Numbered from the stretch's first letter, positions 51,920-62,187 are shown. The stretch: DNA of 64,000 bases from Epilithonimonas vandammei (GCF_003860525.1 NZ_CP034161.1:1364001-1428000), one strand, 5' to 3'. Numbers and translations are program-made. Notes: generated from the sequence alone by a model not told the origin.

Positions 51920-54150
51920 TGAATCAAATATTCTTCAATAATTTTCCGCTGATCTTTTGCAACGTCATAGATCAATTCTAGTAATTCTTTGATGTTTTTT
52001 ATTTCTGTCAAATGGCTGATGCCAAATTTTCGTTCGTCAGAAATCACCTGATTTTCCAATTCGGCTTTTCTTTTTTCTAACAAATCAAACACCTGATCTT
52101 CTGGTTTTATGTGACTTTCGGAACGTATTTGTTCATCCAGATCTTGTTGATAGAGTAGGGATGATGTTCGTAATAATTCTGCAGAGATTTTGATTTTCCA
52201 ATTTTGAAAATCGATTTCAGGAAACTCATGACCAGATTTGGCGTATTGGGAAAGCGATGCTGTGTAAGCTGTAATCAAATGTGTTGTGGTCACAAACTGG
52301 TGAACGGTTTCTAGCTTTCTTTGCTGATTTTTGGGGTCAGAAATCATCCTTTGAAAATTATCGGAAAGATTTGCAAGGTTGATAATGGCACTCTTTCTTT
52401 TCAGACGAAAATCTTCATCATTCAAATCTTTTTTCAGAAAATGATCCATCACCAGACAGAAATATTCCAGGTTGCTTTTGGAGGATTTTTTCATCAAATC
52501 CAGATTCTGAGTATGTTCCCAAACCGGTAAAACGAAATAAGCCACTAAAAATGTAATGACGCCGCCAATGATGGTATCAAGAAGCCTATCTTTGAAAATC
52601 AGATTAACATTTCCCGGGTTCAGAAAGTTGAATGACAGAAATATATAAATCGTCATAAATAAAACGGCCCAGGAATAACTGGATTTCAACAGACTGAAAC
52701 ATAAAATCATACTTAAGAGTAGGATTACTAGCAAGGCCGTTGGTTCCTGGATAAAATATAATAGAATGTAAGCTATTACTGCGCCGGCTGCAGTACCGTA
52801 GAGCCGGAGAAGATTTCTGTGTTTCGTAGTGGCGTAAGCTGGTTTTAGAATGGCAATAATGGTAATAAGTATCCAATAAGAATGACCTATTCCGAGGATT
52901 GAAAAGCGCGATACAATGTAGCCAAGAAGCAAGGCAACCGTCACTCTCACTGCATGACGAAAGTGACTGGAGTCTAAAGAAAAATTGGAAAGGAACACTT
53001 TTCGGTTCAGCTTTTCTTCTTTTGGGAGAAATTTGGAATAGTCCAATCCTGTGGAAAGACTCTTGGCGAGTTTCTGATCCTGAGAATTAACTTTAAAGAT
53101 TGTTTTGACTTCATCGGTGATTTCGGTAATCCTCATCAGGATCTGGCGCATCATCATAAAGTCTTCTAATGTATCCGGAGAAAATTTCTTTGCTCGGTAA
53201 TCAAAAAATTCATCGTAAATGTTCTTCAGCTCTTCGTCAAAATTAGTAAACTGCCTGAATTCCGAACCGCTCTGAAGAGAAATGCCCAAATTCGTAATCT
53301 CATCTGCCATAAGAAGTAGAAAATAATAGATTTTCTGAAGTAATGCGGAATCACCGAAGACAAGATTCATCCTTTTATAATCATTCTCAGAAGTCAGAAG
53401 CTTATCATATAGATCAATAGAGTTAAGAAACATTAGCATCAGAATCCTGCTTTGTGTTGTAGATTCATTGACGATCTGCCTTGTTTTAAAAACAATTTCC
53501 CTGGTGTCTTCCTGATGATTTTTTATTTTGATTTGCTGAGAAATAAGCTGATTAAGCAAAGCATCATAATCAGGATTTTTAGAATAATATTTGGCTTTGA
53601 TCCTGAGATAATCTGCTAGTTCCAGATAATTCTCACCGACAACCTGACTTGCCAGCTTGTAAGGCTGTAGCCTGGTGACAATCATAAATACCACAAAAAA
53701 CCACAGACAACCGAGGAAAAATATAAATGAACTTTTGAAGATATCATTTCCGGTGAGATGTCCGTCTATAAAAATACTCAGAACGACTAATGCAATGGAA
53801 TCGAATACCGCGAGCCTGAGACCATAGACACCGATCATAGAAAAGAAAAACCCGAAAATGATAATTTCCAAATATACAGCCAACGGAAAATCTTTTACGA
53901 GGCTTGCAATAAGCGCAATTAGAAAAAAGGTGACCACAGAAATAAGGAGTGTATTTCTTCTCCTGATAAAAGGTCCGGGCTGATCGGTCAAACCAACGAA
54001 ACTGGTTCCGAGTGGGAATAGGAAAAACTCTTTCAGCAAGCCTAGCTGTGCCAGAATAATACTGGGAATCACAATAGCCAGAGCAATCCTGGCTCCAGAA
54101 TAGATATATTGGCTGGTTAAGAATTTTTTGAGTTCGGAACTGTAGTTCAT
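51895..54150 (-). CDS. FUSC-family membrane protein (YccS/YhfK-like)
   Basis: The 751-residue protein has two hydrophobic blocks of about six helices each (residues ~20-160 and ~400-540), separated by a cytoplasmic domain rich in helices. The second block has HAVRVTVALLLGYIVSRF and YWILITIIAILKPAYATTKH with RLYGTAAGAVIAY, the FUSC-domain core. Full-length YccS/YhfK proteins share this layout. Their function is unclear, with possible export of aromatic acids. The C-terminus overlaps the phosphopantetheinyl transferase gene. Confidence 0.88.
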   Translation of the reverse strand: MNYSSELKKFLTSQYIYSGARIALAIVIPSIILAQLGLLKEFFLFPLGTSFVGLTDQPGPFIRRRNTLLISVVTFFLIALIASLVKDFPLAVYLEIIIFGFFFSMIGVYGLRLAVFDSIALVVLSIFIDGHLTGNDIFKSSFIFFLGCLWFFVVFMIVTRLQPYKLASQVVGENYLELADYLRIKAKYYSKNPDYDALLNQLISQQIKIKNHQEDTREIVFKTRQIVNESTTQSRILMLMFLNSIDLYDKLLTSENDYKRMNLVFGDSALLQKIYYFLLLMADEITNLGISLQSGSEFRQFTNFDEELKNIYDEFFDYRAKKFSPDTLEDFMMMRQILMRITEITDEVKTIFKVNSQDQKLAKSLSTGLDYSKFLPKEEKLNRKVFLSNFSLDSSHFRHAVRVTVALLLGYIVSRFSILGIGHSYWILITIIAILKPAYATTKHRNLLRLYGTAAGAVIAYILLYFIQEPTALLVILLLSMILCFSLLKSSYSWAVLFMTIYIFLSFNFLNPGNVNLIFKDRLLDTIIGGVITFLVAYFVLPVWEHTQNLDLMKKSSKSNLEYFCLVMDHFLKKDLNDEDFRLKRKSAIINLANLSDNFQRMISDPKNQQRKLETVHQFVTTTHLITAYTASLSQYAKSGHEFPEIDFQNWKIKISAELLRTSSLLYQQDLDEQIRSESHIKPEDQVFDLLEKRKAELENQVISDERKFGISHLTEIKNIKELLELIYDVAKDQRKIIEEYLIHQSTTAKQ

Positions 54151-54154
54151 AGTA

Positions 54155-54162
54155 CAAATTTA
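54155..54162 (-). promoter_or_regulatory. -7 box (TAAATTTG) for the FUSC gene
   Basis: On the minus strand TAAATTTG fits TAnnTTTG and ends four bases before the start codon. The -33 region lies in the hairpin next to it and reads TTTC in place of TTTG. Confidence 0.5.
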
Positions 54163-54168
54163 GAAATA

Positions 54169-54197
54169 AAAACGCCTCTTCCGAAAAGAGGCGTTTT
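54169..54197 (-). terminator. Terminator originally serving porV
   Basis: AAAACGCCTCTT pairs with AAGAGGCGTTTT (12 bp, 5-base loop), with a T run after it on the minus strand. It now stands between the FUSC gene and the insertion sequence. Without the insertion it would start 24 bases after the porV stop. Confidence 0.8.
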
Positions 54198-54209
54198 AAA
54201 ATATAGTTA

Positions 54210-55240
54210 ACCTGAGTTCGGGATAAGAAATGAAATAAAATTTGCAATGAAAAGTAATAATTCGTATATTTAAGTTTCTGAAATTCAAATATTTAACGAA
54301 TTATTACTTATGATTTTGAAAGACCAAATTACAACTATTTTTGTACAGATTGATGATTTTTGTAAAGAATTTGATTTGCAAATCAAAAATTTGAAATTAA
54401 ATGCGGCTGGAGATAATAAGAAAAGAAGAAATCGATCTTGTTTAATGTCCGATTCTGAAATTATTACTATTATGATAGGCTTTCATTTAGGAGCACACAA
54501 AACTTTCAAGCATTACTATAAAGAAATTGTTTGCGGATATTGGAAAGATTTGTTCCCGAAAAGCCTTTCTTACAACAGGTTTGTGGAATTGCAGCAAAGA
54601 AGTTTTGTGGTCTTTGCATTATTTTTGAGAGAAAAAGGATTAGGAAAATGTACTGGAATTAGCTTTATGGATAGTACAACATTGAAAGTCTGCCGTAACC
54701 AAAGAATTCACAATCATAAGGTTTTCAAAGGTTTGGCAGAACGTGGAAAATCTTCGATGGGTTGGTTTTACGGGTTTAAACTGCATTTGCTTTGCAACGA
54801 AAAAGGGGAACTTTTATCCTTTTATTTAACGAAAGGAAATGTGGATGACAGAAATCCAAAACATATTAAGAAAATGACTAAACAACTTTTTGGAAAAGTA
54901 TTTGCAGATAAAGGTTACCTTTCAAAAGCGCTTTGGGAGATGCTTTTTGCAGATGGAATACAGCTTTTCACTAAACTTAGAAAAAATATGAAAAATCATA
55001 TTATGAAAATGGAAGATAAGATTTTACTCCGAAAAAGAGCCATAATTGAAACGATTAATGACGAACTAAAAAACCATTGTCAAGTGGAACACACCCGACA
55101 CAGAAGCGTCAATAATTTTATGATCAATATTTTGGGAGGACTAACAGCCTATTGTTTCTTTCCAAAAAAACCGTCACTCAACTTGAAAAAAGTAAATGAC
55201 GGTCAATTATTTTTGAACTTCGCTTAACCCGAACTCAGGT
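54210..55240 (+). mobile_element. IS982-family insertion sequence, complete (1031 bp)
   Basis: Terminal inverted repeats of 18 bp, ACCTGAGTTCGGGATAAG at the left and its inverse with one mismatch at the right (55223-55240), bound one transposase gene. The 6-bp direct repeat TAGTTA lies on both sides (54204-54209 and 55241-55246). The ACC end, the size and the single DDE gene are typical of IS982. Intact ends, intact gene and matching duplications indicate a recent insertion. Confidence 0.92.
54310..55227 (+). CDS. IS982-family transposase
   Basis: The 305-residue protein has the DDE catalytic triad: Asp ~121 in FMDSTTLKV, Asp ~178 in KGNVDDRN, and Glu ~246 in RAIIETINDELK. HHARHRSV-type VEHTRHRSVNNFM follows. 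Length and motif spacing fit IS982. The frame is intact from start to stop and ends 13 bases before the right inverted repeat, so the enzyme is probably active. Confidence 0.93.
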   Translation: MILKDQITTIFVQIDDFCKEFDLQIKNLKLNAAGDNKKRRNRSCLMSDSEIITIMIGFHLGAHKTFKHYYKEIVCGYWKDLFPKSLSYNRFVELQQRSFVVFALFLREKGLGKCTGISFMDSTTLKVCRNQRIHNHKVFKGLAERGKSSMGWFYGFKLHLLCNEKGELLSFYLTKGNVDDRNPKHIKKMTKQLFGKVFADKGYLSKALWEMLFADGIQLFTKLRKNMKNHIMKMEDKILLRKRAIIETINDELKNHCQVEHTRHRSVNNFMINILGGLTAYCFFPKKPSLNLKKVNDGQLFLNFA

Positions 55241-55258
55241 TAGTTAATAAATCAAATG

Positions 55259-56383
55259 TTAATAATCTGTAGCATTATAGGTCTCACTTCCGATGTTCCA
55301 AGTTAAGCCAAATCTCAACGTATTGTCAAGTGCTGTATTGATCTTTGAAGTATTAATAAGATATGAAAGATCCAGACCAAAAGATGCGTATTTGAATCCT
55401 ACACCCACAGTGGCATATTGTCTCGCACCCTGCTCAGGAGATTCTGCAAAGTACCCCGTTCTAATAGCAAATGTGTCATCATAAGAATATTCTGCCGCCC
55501 CACTGAACATAATACTTTTTTTGTTACTGAATGATTTGCCGATACCTTCAATGGGACCCACATTTGGAATTAACTGTGTATCACTATCTGGTGCTGGAAC
55601 TAGGATTTTAGACGCTTCACCACTAAGGCTGAAACGGTTCATGTCATCAAGCAACAAATCGTAACCGATACCTAACCTTGCCATAGTCGGAAGGTAAGAT
55701 CTGGAGTTTTCATCGCCTGTATAATCTAGTTTCGGACCGATATTCTGTACTGCCCAACCGGCTTTCACACGGCCTTCGTAACCACTGATGCTCTCATGTT
55801 TTGGAGACATAAAATATCCAGATACATCTACTGCAAAAGTATTGGCTGCTTTGAAGTTACTGTCTGAATTAAAACTCCCGAAATCTGAACGGATAAATCT
55901 ACCAGTTACTGCCATAGAGTAGGTGTCTGATAATTTTAAACCATAAGCAAGATCTATAGAGAATTCATTAGGTTTTACGGTACCGTTGTCTATAATTGTT
56001 CCGGCTTTTATATCCGTCAGTGAAACTTCGCCCATATTGAAATAATATAAACTCGCACTTAGAGTAGATCGCTCATCATCTCCCAGAAATGTATAGAAAG
56101 ATCCGTATAATAGGAAAACATCGTTTGTAAGCTTACTCATATATGGAGTGTAGTTAACTCCAACTCCCGAAGATACTTTTGCAAAAGGATATTTTGCGGC
56201 ATTCCAGAATTGAGAAAAAACATCAGTAGACGTCACCACACCCTGATCTCCCATCCCGCCAGCTCTAGCGTCTGGAGATATTCTAAGAAACGGGGCACCT
56301 GTTAAAACAGTATTGTTACTCTGAGAGAAAGCAAAAGCACTAACGCCAATTCCTAATCCTAAAAATAATTTTGTTAAATTCAT
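55259..56383 (-). CDS. porV: Type IX secretion outer-membrane protein PorV (LptO)
   Basis: The 374-residue protein has a signal peptide (to about SAFAFS) and a FadL-like beta-barrel of PorV type. Its mature start, APFLRISPDARAGGMGDQGV, is the classic PorV signature, and QFWNAAKYPFA follows. PorV shuttles type IX cargo from the secretion pore to the PorU attachment complex. It lies 41 bases downstream of porU; GGTAAAGTTTACC (56398-56410) in that gap is a perfect inverted repeat. Its 3' end is now next to the insertion sequence. Confidence 0.95.
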   Translation of the reverse strand: MNLTKLFLGLGIGVSAFAFSQSNNTVLTGAPFLRISPDARAGGMGDQGVVTSTDVFSQFWNAAKYPFAKVSSGVGVNYTPYMSKLTNDVFLLYGSFYTFLGDDERSTLSASLYYFNMGEVSLTDIKAGTIIDNGTVKPNEFSIDLAYGLKLSDTYSMAVTGRFIRSDFGSFNSDSNFKAANTFAVDVSGYFMSPKHESISGYEGRVKAGWAVQNIGPKLDYTGDENSRSYLPTMARLGIGYDLLLDDMNRFSLSGEASKILVPAPDSDTQLIPNVGPIEGIGKSFSNKKSIMFSGAAEYSYDDTFAIRTGYFAESPEQGARQYATVGVGFKYASFGLDLSYLINTSKINTALDNTLRFGLTWNIGSETYNATDY

Positions 56384-56424
56384 TTTTTTTCTTTTAAGGT
56401 AAAGTTTACCAATATATTTATTCT

Positions 56425-59400
56425 TTATTTTAATAAAACCATTTTCTCAACTGCAGTAGCACCACCTGAACACTTTTCCTGGTTTTGACTTCTTGCAAAT
56501 ATCTTAAAAATATATGTGCCTTTTGCTACTGTATCTCCAAAATCATCTTTTCCGTCCCATTCAATTGCCTGTCTTGGTGTTCTGAAACCCTGAAGGAAAT
56601 TTTCCGCAGCCACAGTTGTTGATAATGTTCTTACTATTTTACCAGTAATTGTATAGATCTGAACATTAACGTCCAAAACATCATCGCAATTGTGTTCAAA
56701 CTGGATATACGTTTTATTTGTAAAAGGATTTGGCCAGTTCAAAAGTCTATTAACTATCAATTTTTTTTCTGATTCGTCTTTTACTACAAAATTTAACGTA
56801 GAGGTTGTAGAATTATTGTTGATATCCCAAACTTTAAAAGTCAACTGATGTTCACCAGGTGTCAGATTTCTGAAAGGGAAGGTTACAGAACCTTTTTGGT
56901 AATCATTTAGTTCAGAAGCGCAACCGTTTCCATCACCTGAAGAAAAATAATCATTGATAACTGTCGTGTTTATAACTTCACCATCCAGAATAAATGTTAA
57001 ATCGTGGCCAATTCCTGCTCCCGTAGAATTAATTCCCATATTATCTCGCACGCAGGCAAGAAGCATTGGATTTTGATCTGTGATGCCTCCGTTAGCAAAA
57101 TTTGTGTTGTTCATATAAAGATTAACGACTGGTGGCTCCGTATCATTAATGCCATCAGGATTAATACCTCCCACTGTATATTGTTGATTGGCGAAAACGT
57201 CATAAGCATTTGTTTTCGCATCGATGAAGTTTTCTGCATAACCAAGAATTCTACCACTTCCAACAGTATAGTTGATATCTTTTGGGACATAAAACTCTAC
57301 GGTATATATTCCGTTTTCAACCTTTCCAGACGCTTTTACGATGGCACTTGGCTCCTCGGTATATTTCATCTTGTCGTTCATTTCGGCAGCATTATCATTA
57401 TTCAATGTTGTTTTCTCAATTTTCTTATCAAAAATATTAATAACAACACGCCCATTGAACGTATTATCTGTTGTAGTGCCATCAGCTTTTAATACACGAC
57501 CCGTAATTTTTACGAAATCTAATGCTCTTATCTGGTTAGGCACAGGTGTCTGTATGTTGTCAATTGCTAATTGTCTTTTTGGTCTGCTTATTTTCATTGC
57601 AGGATCACCTAAAAAGTTGACCCGAAGGTGATCTGGAACTGCAGCTACCGTATATCTTAAATTATACTGAACTTTTGCAGCCAGATGCGCATCACCTAGT
57701 CTTACAAAATCATCTCCGACAAGTTGAAATAATTTATCAGTAAATATTGGCGTGAGTTTTCTTCCATAATCTACAGAAATAGCTCTGCTGGAAGTGATCA
57801 TTGTAGAAGCGCCACCAGTTTTAAGCTTTATCATCTGCTCACCGGCAGAATTGGTGCTGGGTTCATCCCATAAAGTAAATTCGCAGGTAATGGTGGACAC
57901 CAATGGGAATCTGCTGTAAACTGCGGAGTAATTATTAAAGCCTTGTATTTCTGTTGATGATAGGATTCTTTCCTGAGCCCAGCCGTTTATACCTCCATGA
58001 CCAAAATAAAATAAATATAAACTGTTGCCGACATCATTTGTAATCGCTTGGTTTACTTGTGGATATCTCTGTCCGCCGGCACTGGTAACAGCAGGAAAAG
58101 CATCGAGGTATAATTTTCTAATATTATATTCTGGTCTATTTGTACTTGTGAAATTTTGATTAATAGCATTCTCTATAAGATAATGAAACGGGGGTTTTAT
58201 ATTATCTGGGCCACTGCCGTCAAAGTCATCATCGGCAACGAAATCCATTTTCATACGCCATTCTCCAAATGGGTTGGACTGGCCTGGTAATGCATTATAA
58301 TACGCTAGCGTCTTATCAATCAATAATTTTGCTTCCTGCGGACTGTCTGCCGGTAATCTTCCAATTGGTACATCTGGAAGCATATTTGTAATATATTTTG
58401 AAGTCTGCGGATATTTTGTCATTACGAAATAATCATCCGTTACATAAGATGACTTTACATCTGAGCTAAACTCACTTTGGTAGCTTGGAATGATGTCTGT
58501 ATTATTAGCAATTCGGTTTTTGAAATCATAAGAGGTATCTCCTAAAAGGAAAACGTATTTCAAAGAACCTGCAGGTGTATTTAGTTTCGTAATAAAATCT
58601 CGGATGGCAGTGATGTCTTTACTTCCGCTACTGAATTCGTTGTAGATTTTATTAATGTCAACAACCTGAACATTAAATCCGTTTTTTGAGCGGTGGTATG
58701 TGGCAAGTCTTTCAGCTTGTGTTAGATAACTCGGTTGCGCAATCATTAGATAATCAACGTTTTTTAAGGAAGAAAGATCCTGATTCTCGATGATTCCTAC
58801 AAAGTTAGGTTCGAAAGCTGCAGAACTTTTGAAAGCTGTAAATTCGTTGTTGAAAAATTCACTATCCGCAGTATAGCCAAAATTGAATACCGTATTCTGT
58901 CCACTTTTATTCGTGATTTTTTTTACATTCGTAATATCAGAAACATCCCATATCTGTTCCAGATCAGAAGTATTTTTAACAGAAAAACCATAAACTGCAC
59001 CAGATCCTGTCGCAATGTCAAAATCTCTAAAGTTCATCTGTGAGCCATTGAAATTAAGATCTTGCTTATATTGTACCTCTGCATAATCAAAATAAAAGGA
59101 CGCATTTGGATTGGCGCTATTATTTGTGGTGTAGGAAAATTTTATGCTTGTTCCACTCTGGTTTAATAGTGCGGTTTCATAAGACAGTGGAACATAACTT
59201 TCAGCATTTGCAGAAAGTTCTCCATTGTATTTCTCTCCATTGACGTCAATAGAGATTTTTGCAGATTGCGCATTGAAAGCTACTACCTGTGTTTTGATCC
59301 GTATGATATCATCAGCATCCAGTGGAGATCTTGTGTTGAAAATAACATCTTTATTACCTGCGATTACATCTCCTGTCCACGTTCTGCCTAATTTCGAAAG

Positions 59401-60366
59401 GTTAAATTTTTCTTCATTGATATATTGATAATCGTCATATCGGGTTATAAGTTCCGTTGGAAGAGTGCTATCTACGGTTTGTACTCTTTTTCCGGGTCCT
59501 ATATCGAAATTGATGAAATAGTAAGCATAATCTTCATAAATATTGACAACGTTATTAGACGTGTCATTTCTGTATTCGGTTCTTTTCTTTCCTGCACCAT
59601 TGTTTAGATTAAACAGATTATAGCCATTCGGACCCTGAGCATAAAAAATAGCAAAATCACTATCGTTCCAAACACCATCATCCTCACCAATTACTTGTAT
59701 GGCGTTTTCCTGAAGCGCATTATAACGCATATCATTATTGTATTCAGGAAGCATTAAACCACCATTTCCATAGATTCTGAAGTTTTTGGGATTTACGCTG
59801 CTAGGATTGATGCCGTTTTGCTGTAAAAATTGTCTTGTGATTTTAAAAACTCCAGATTTATCGACCTTTATTTTGTAAAAAGTGCCGGATTTCAAAGGGT
59901 TTTCGCTTGTACCGTATCTATTACTTCCTCTGTTGACAGGAATAGTTTTGTTCGTTTGATTAATGACAAATGAAACCAGTCTGTATATCTTGTTCTTTTC
60001 TGATTTTACAGCTTCTACTTTAATTCTTGCCGCTTGTTTTCTTTCAGTCTCATCAAAATAATAGTCGATGTAATATTTAAAGGTTGAGGAGATTGAATTA
60101 ATTTTAAGTCCATAAACTTCCTTTGTAGGGATTTCTTGCCATTGTGCCTGATCAATATTTATAATATTATCTGTTTTAACTTTAATATTGGCATACAGCG
60201 AGTTAGCATCTATTTGAAAACCATTATTACTGAAAGAAGGATAAATTATTTTTTCCGTACCATAGTCCATCTCAGTTGTAGATCCCCATTCTAGATTAAT
60301 CTTTTGGGCACAATATAATGCAGTAAACAGCGTAAAGGCTAAGAGGTAAAATTTAAATTTCATCAA
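56425..60366 (-). CDS. porU: Type IX secretion sortase PorU
   Basis: The 1313-residue protein has a signal peptide (ending ALYCA), an N-terminal beta region and a C25 gingipain-like peptidase domain. The catalytic His lies in FYFGHGGINGW (~785-795) and the Cys in STITCEFTLWD (~823-833). A C-terminal CTD-like part has LLNWPNPFTNKTYIQFEHN and ends KGTYIFKIFAR and VEKMVLLK, as in type IX cargo. PorU removes the C-terminal signal of secreted proteins and attaches them to A-LPS. It is longer than Porphyromonas PorU, as is normal in Flavobacteria. Confidence 0.95.
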   Translation of the reverse strand: MMKFKFYLLAFTLFTALYCAQKINLEWGSTTEMDYGTEKIIYPSFSNNGFQIDANSLYANIKVKTDNIINIDQAQWQEIPTKEVYGLKINSISSTFKYYIDYYFDETERKQAARIKVEAVKSEKNKIYRLVSFVINQTNKTIPVNRGSNRYGTSENPLKSGTFYKIKVDKSGVFKITRQFLQQNGINPSSVNPKNFRIYGNGGLMLPEYNNDMRYNALQENAIQVIGEDDGVWNDSDFAIFYAQGPNGYNLFNLNNGAGKKRTEYRNDTSNNVVNIYEDYAYYFINFDIGPGKRVQTVDSTLPTELITRYDDYQYINEEKFNLSKLGRTWTGDVIAGNKDVIFNTRSPLDADDIIRIKTQVVAFNAQSAKISIDVNGEKYNGELSANAESYVPLSYETALLNQSGTSIKFSYTTNNSANPNASFYFDYAEVQYKQDLNFNGSQMNFRDFDIATGSGAVYGFSVKNTSDLEQIWDVSDITNVKKITNKSGQNTVFNFGYTADSEFFNNEFTAFKSSAAFEPNFVGIIENQDLSSLKNVDYLMIAQPSYLTQAERLATYHRSKNGFNVQVVDINKIYNEFSSGSKDITAIRDFITKLNTPAGSLKYVFLLGDTSYDFKNRIANNTDIIPSYQSEFSSDVKSSYVTDDYFVMTKYPQTSKYITNMLPDVPIGRLPADSPQEAKLLIDKTLAYYNALPGQSNPFGEWRMKMDFVADDDFDGSGPDNIKPPFHYLIENAINQNFTSTNRPEYNIRKLYLDAFPAVTSAGGQRYPQVNQAITNDVGNSLYLFYFGHGGINGWAQERILSSTEIQGFNNYSAVYSRFPLVSTITCEFTLWDEPSTNSAGEQMIKLKTGGASTMITSSRAISVDYGRKLTPIFTDKLFQLVGDDFVRLGDAHLAAKVQYNLRYTVAAVPDHLRVNFLGDPAMKISRPKRQLAIDNIQTPVPNQIRALDFVKITGRVLKADGTTTDNTFNGRVVINIFDKKIEKTTLNNDNAAEMNDKMKYTEEPSAIVKASGKVENGIYTVEFYVPKDINYTVGSGRILGYAENFIDAKTNAYDVFANQQYTVGGINPDGINDTEPPVVNLYMNNTNFANGGITDQNPMLLACVRDNMGINSTGAGIGHDLTFILDGEVINTTVINDYFSSGDGNGCASELNDYQKGSVTFPFRNLTPGEHQLTFKVWDINNNSTTSTLNFVVKDESEKKLIVNRLLNWPNPFTNKTYIQFEHNCDDVLDVNVQIYTITGKIVRTLSTTVAAENFLQGFRTPRQAIEWDGKDDFGDTVAKGTYIFKIFARSQNQEKCSGGATAVEKMVLLK

Positions 60367-60525
60367 CTGGACTAATTTTTAGGATTACAAAATAAACGAT
60401 TTTTTTAAAAAAATGATATATAATAAAAATAATTTAATTGCGTTCTATCAAAAAAAGATAAACAATATTTGATTAATTAAAGAATTTGCTTTTTCTTTGT
60501 ACTTTGAAAATTTCTATATCAGATT

Positions 60526-62133
60526 ATGAAAAAAATAAGGTTGTTTTCGATAATTACTTTTAGCAGTACACTACTTTTAATAAGCTGCGGTGGAGGTGGT
60601 AACACTAAAAAAGGCGGCGGAACAAAAGGTTTTGTAAGTAAAACCGGCTGGAAGCCTAACGAAAAAGATGGTTGGTTCTTCTCTGGTAAACAACAAAAGC
60701 CTAAAGCATGGCCAGGAATGGTTTATGTAGAAGGTGGTACTTTTACGATGGGTTTAGTAGAAGACGATGTAATGCATGACTGGAACAATACCCCAAGAAG
60801 AATGCAGGTGAGCTCTTTTTTTATAGGAGATACCGAAATCACTAACTCTGAATATAGAGAATACACAACGTGGCTCAAGTTTGTTTTCCCATCTACAGAA
60901 CCAGGTTTCAAACATATCTATTCAGGTGCTTTACCAGATACACTGGTTTGGAATAACAAACTATCTCGTAATGACTACGCAGAAACTTATTTTAGATCTC
61001 CCGAATATGATTATTACCCTGTAGTGGGTGTATCTTGGTTGCAGGCAACTAAATATTGTGACTGGCTTACCGAAAGAGCAAACGAAAGAGCACTAATGAA
61101 ACAAGGTGTTATTTCTAAAGATATCTATTCTGGTGATAAGGCAGCAACTGCAGGTGCTACATTTAACATGGATAAGTTTAAATCCAACGATGCCGAGCTG
61201 GATGCTTATGTAGATAAGGAAAAACTAAAGAAAAGAAGTGGTATAAAAACAAGCAACGAACGTATTGCTGCTGCAAACAGAAATAGTTCTTCCGGAATTG
61301 TAGAAAAATTCAGACTTCCTACAGAAGTAGAATGGGAATTTGCTGCTCTTGGTCTTCAGAAGAAAAGAGAATATAATAATTACCTAGGTAAGGCTCCGGA
61401 AATAAAAAATCTGAAGGGAACCAAAGGTAAATACAGAGGGATGTACCTTGAGAATTTCAAAATGGGACGAGGTGATTATTCCGGTGTTGCCGGTTGGAAG
61501 AACGATGGATCACCAACTACTGCCGATGTTAAGCAGTACCCATCCAACGATCTTGGAATCTATGGTATGTACGGAAACGTTGCAGAATGGGTTGCAGATA
61601 TTTACAGACCAATCATAGATGAAGAATTTAGTGATTTTAACTATTTCAGAGGTAATAAAACTGTTCAGACAGTTACCAATGAAGATGGTACAACTAAAAA
61701 AATTACTAATGAAGATATAAAATATGACACTTTAGCAGATGGTCGTCTGGTGTACAAGGGTCTTCCGGGTGAGTTTGAAAGAAAAGTGATTGCAGATAAT
61801 GGAAATTACCGAGATGGAGATTATCAGTCTTCATTAGATTCTGGAGGTACAGCCCCTAGTGACAGTACAGATTACAATATGTACAATTCTGTTAAACCTA
61901 AATTTATTGTCAATAAAAATGGTAGCGTTGTAATACAGAAGGATAAGAACAAACCCACAACACAGATCAACGATTTTGTTAGAGTGGTAAAAGGAGGTTC
62001 TTGGTTAGATTCTGCATATTGGCTAGATCCGGGTCAGAGAAGATATAAAAATCAGGCAAAAGGATATGGTTGGATTGGCTTCAGGGTTGCTCAGGATGCC
62101 AAGAACAAAAAAACTGGCCGTACGAAAAGATAA
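60526..62133 (+). CDS. gldJ: Gliding motility lipoprotein GldJ
   Basis: The 535-residue protein has a lipobox, LLLISC (Cys21), followed by a glycine-rich stretch. An FGE-sulfatase (formylglycine-generating-enzyme-like) domain follows, with MVYVEGGTFTMGLVEDD near residue 66, EVEWEFAALG and VVKGGSWLDSAYWLDPG near the end. In Flavobacterium GldJ is part of the gliding/type IX machinery and stabilises GldK. Like its family it lacks the active-site cysteines of true FGEs. It is divergent from porU and porV with 159 bases between, and a terminator follows. Confidence 0.94.
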   Translation: MKKIRLFSIITFSSTLLLISCGGGGNTKKGGGTKGFVSKTGWKPNEKDGWFFSGKQQKPKAWPGMVYVEGGTFTMGLVEDDVMHDWNNTPRRMQVSSFFIGDTEITNSEYREYTTWLKFVFPSTEPGFKHIYSGALPDTLVWNNKLSRNDYAETYFRSPEYDYYPVVGVSWLQATKYCDWLTERANERALMKQGVISKDIYSGDKAATAGATFNMDKFKSNDAELDAYVDKEKLKKRSGIKTSNERIAAANRNSSSGIVEKFRLPTEVEWEFAALGLQKKREYNNYLGKAPEIKNLKGTKGKYRGMYLENFKMGRGDYSGVAGWKNDGSPTTADVKQYPSNDLGIYGMYGNVAEWVADIYRPIIDEEFSDFNYFRGNKTVQTVTNEDGTTKKITNEDIKYDTLADGRLVYKGLPGEFERKVIADNGNYRDGDYQSSLDSGGTAPSDSTDYNMYNSVKPKFIVNKNGSVVIQKDKNKPTTQINDFVRVVKGGSWLDSAYWLDPGQRRYKNQAKGYGWIGFRVAQDAKNKKTGRTKR

Positions 62134-62155
62134 TTTTTTAACCATTATAAAACTT

Positions 62156-62187
62156 AAAACAGTAGATTTTTTCTACTGTTTTTTTTG
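62156..62187 (+). terminator. Terminator of gldJ
   Basis: AAAACAGTAGA pairs with TCTACTGTTTT around a T loop and continues into a T run. It lies about 22 bases after the gldJ stop, and its T run contains the -33 TTTG of the murF promoter. Confidence 0.85.

Noticed and set aside
56398..56410. GGTAAAGTTTACC palindrome between porU and porV
   Set aside because: A 6-bp palindrome is short and I found no second copy, so I did not treat it as an operator.
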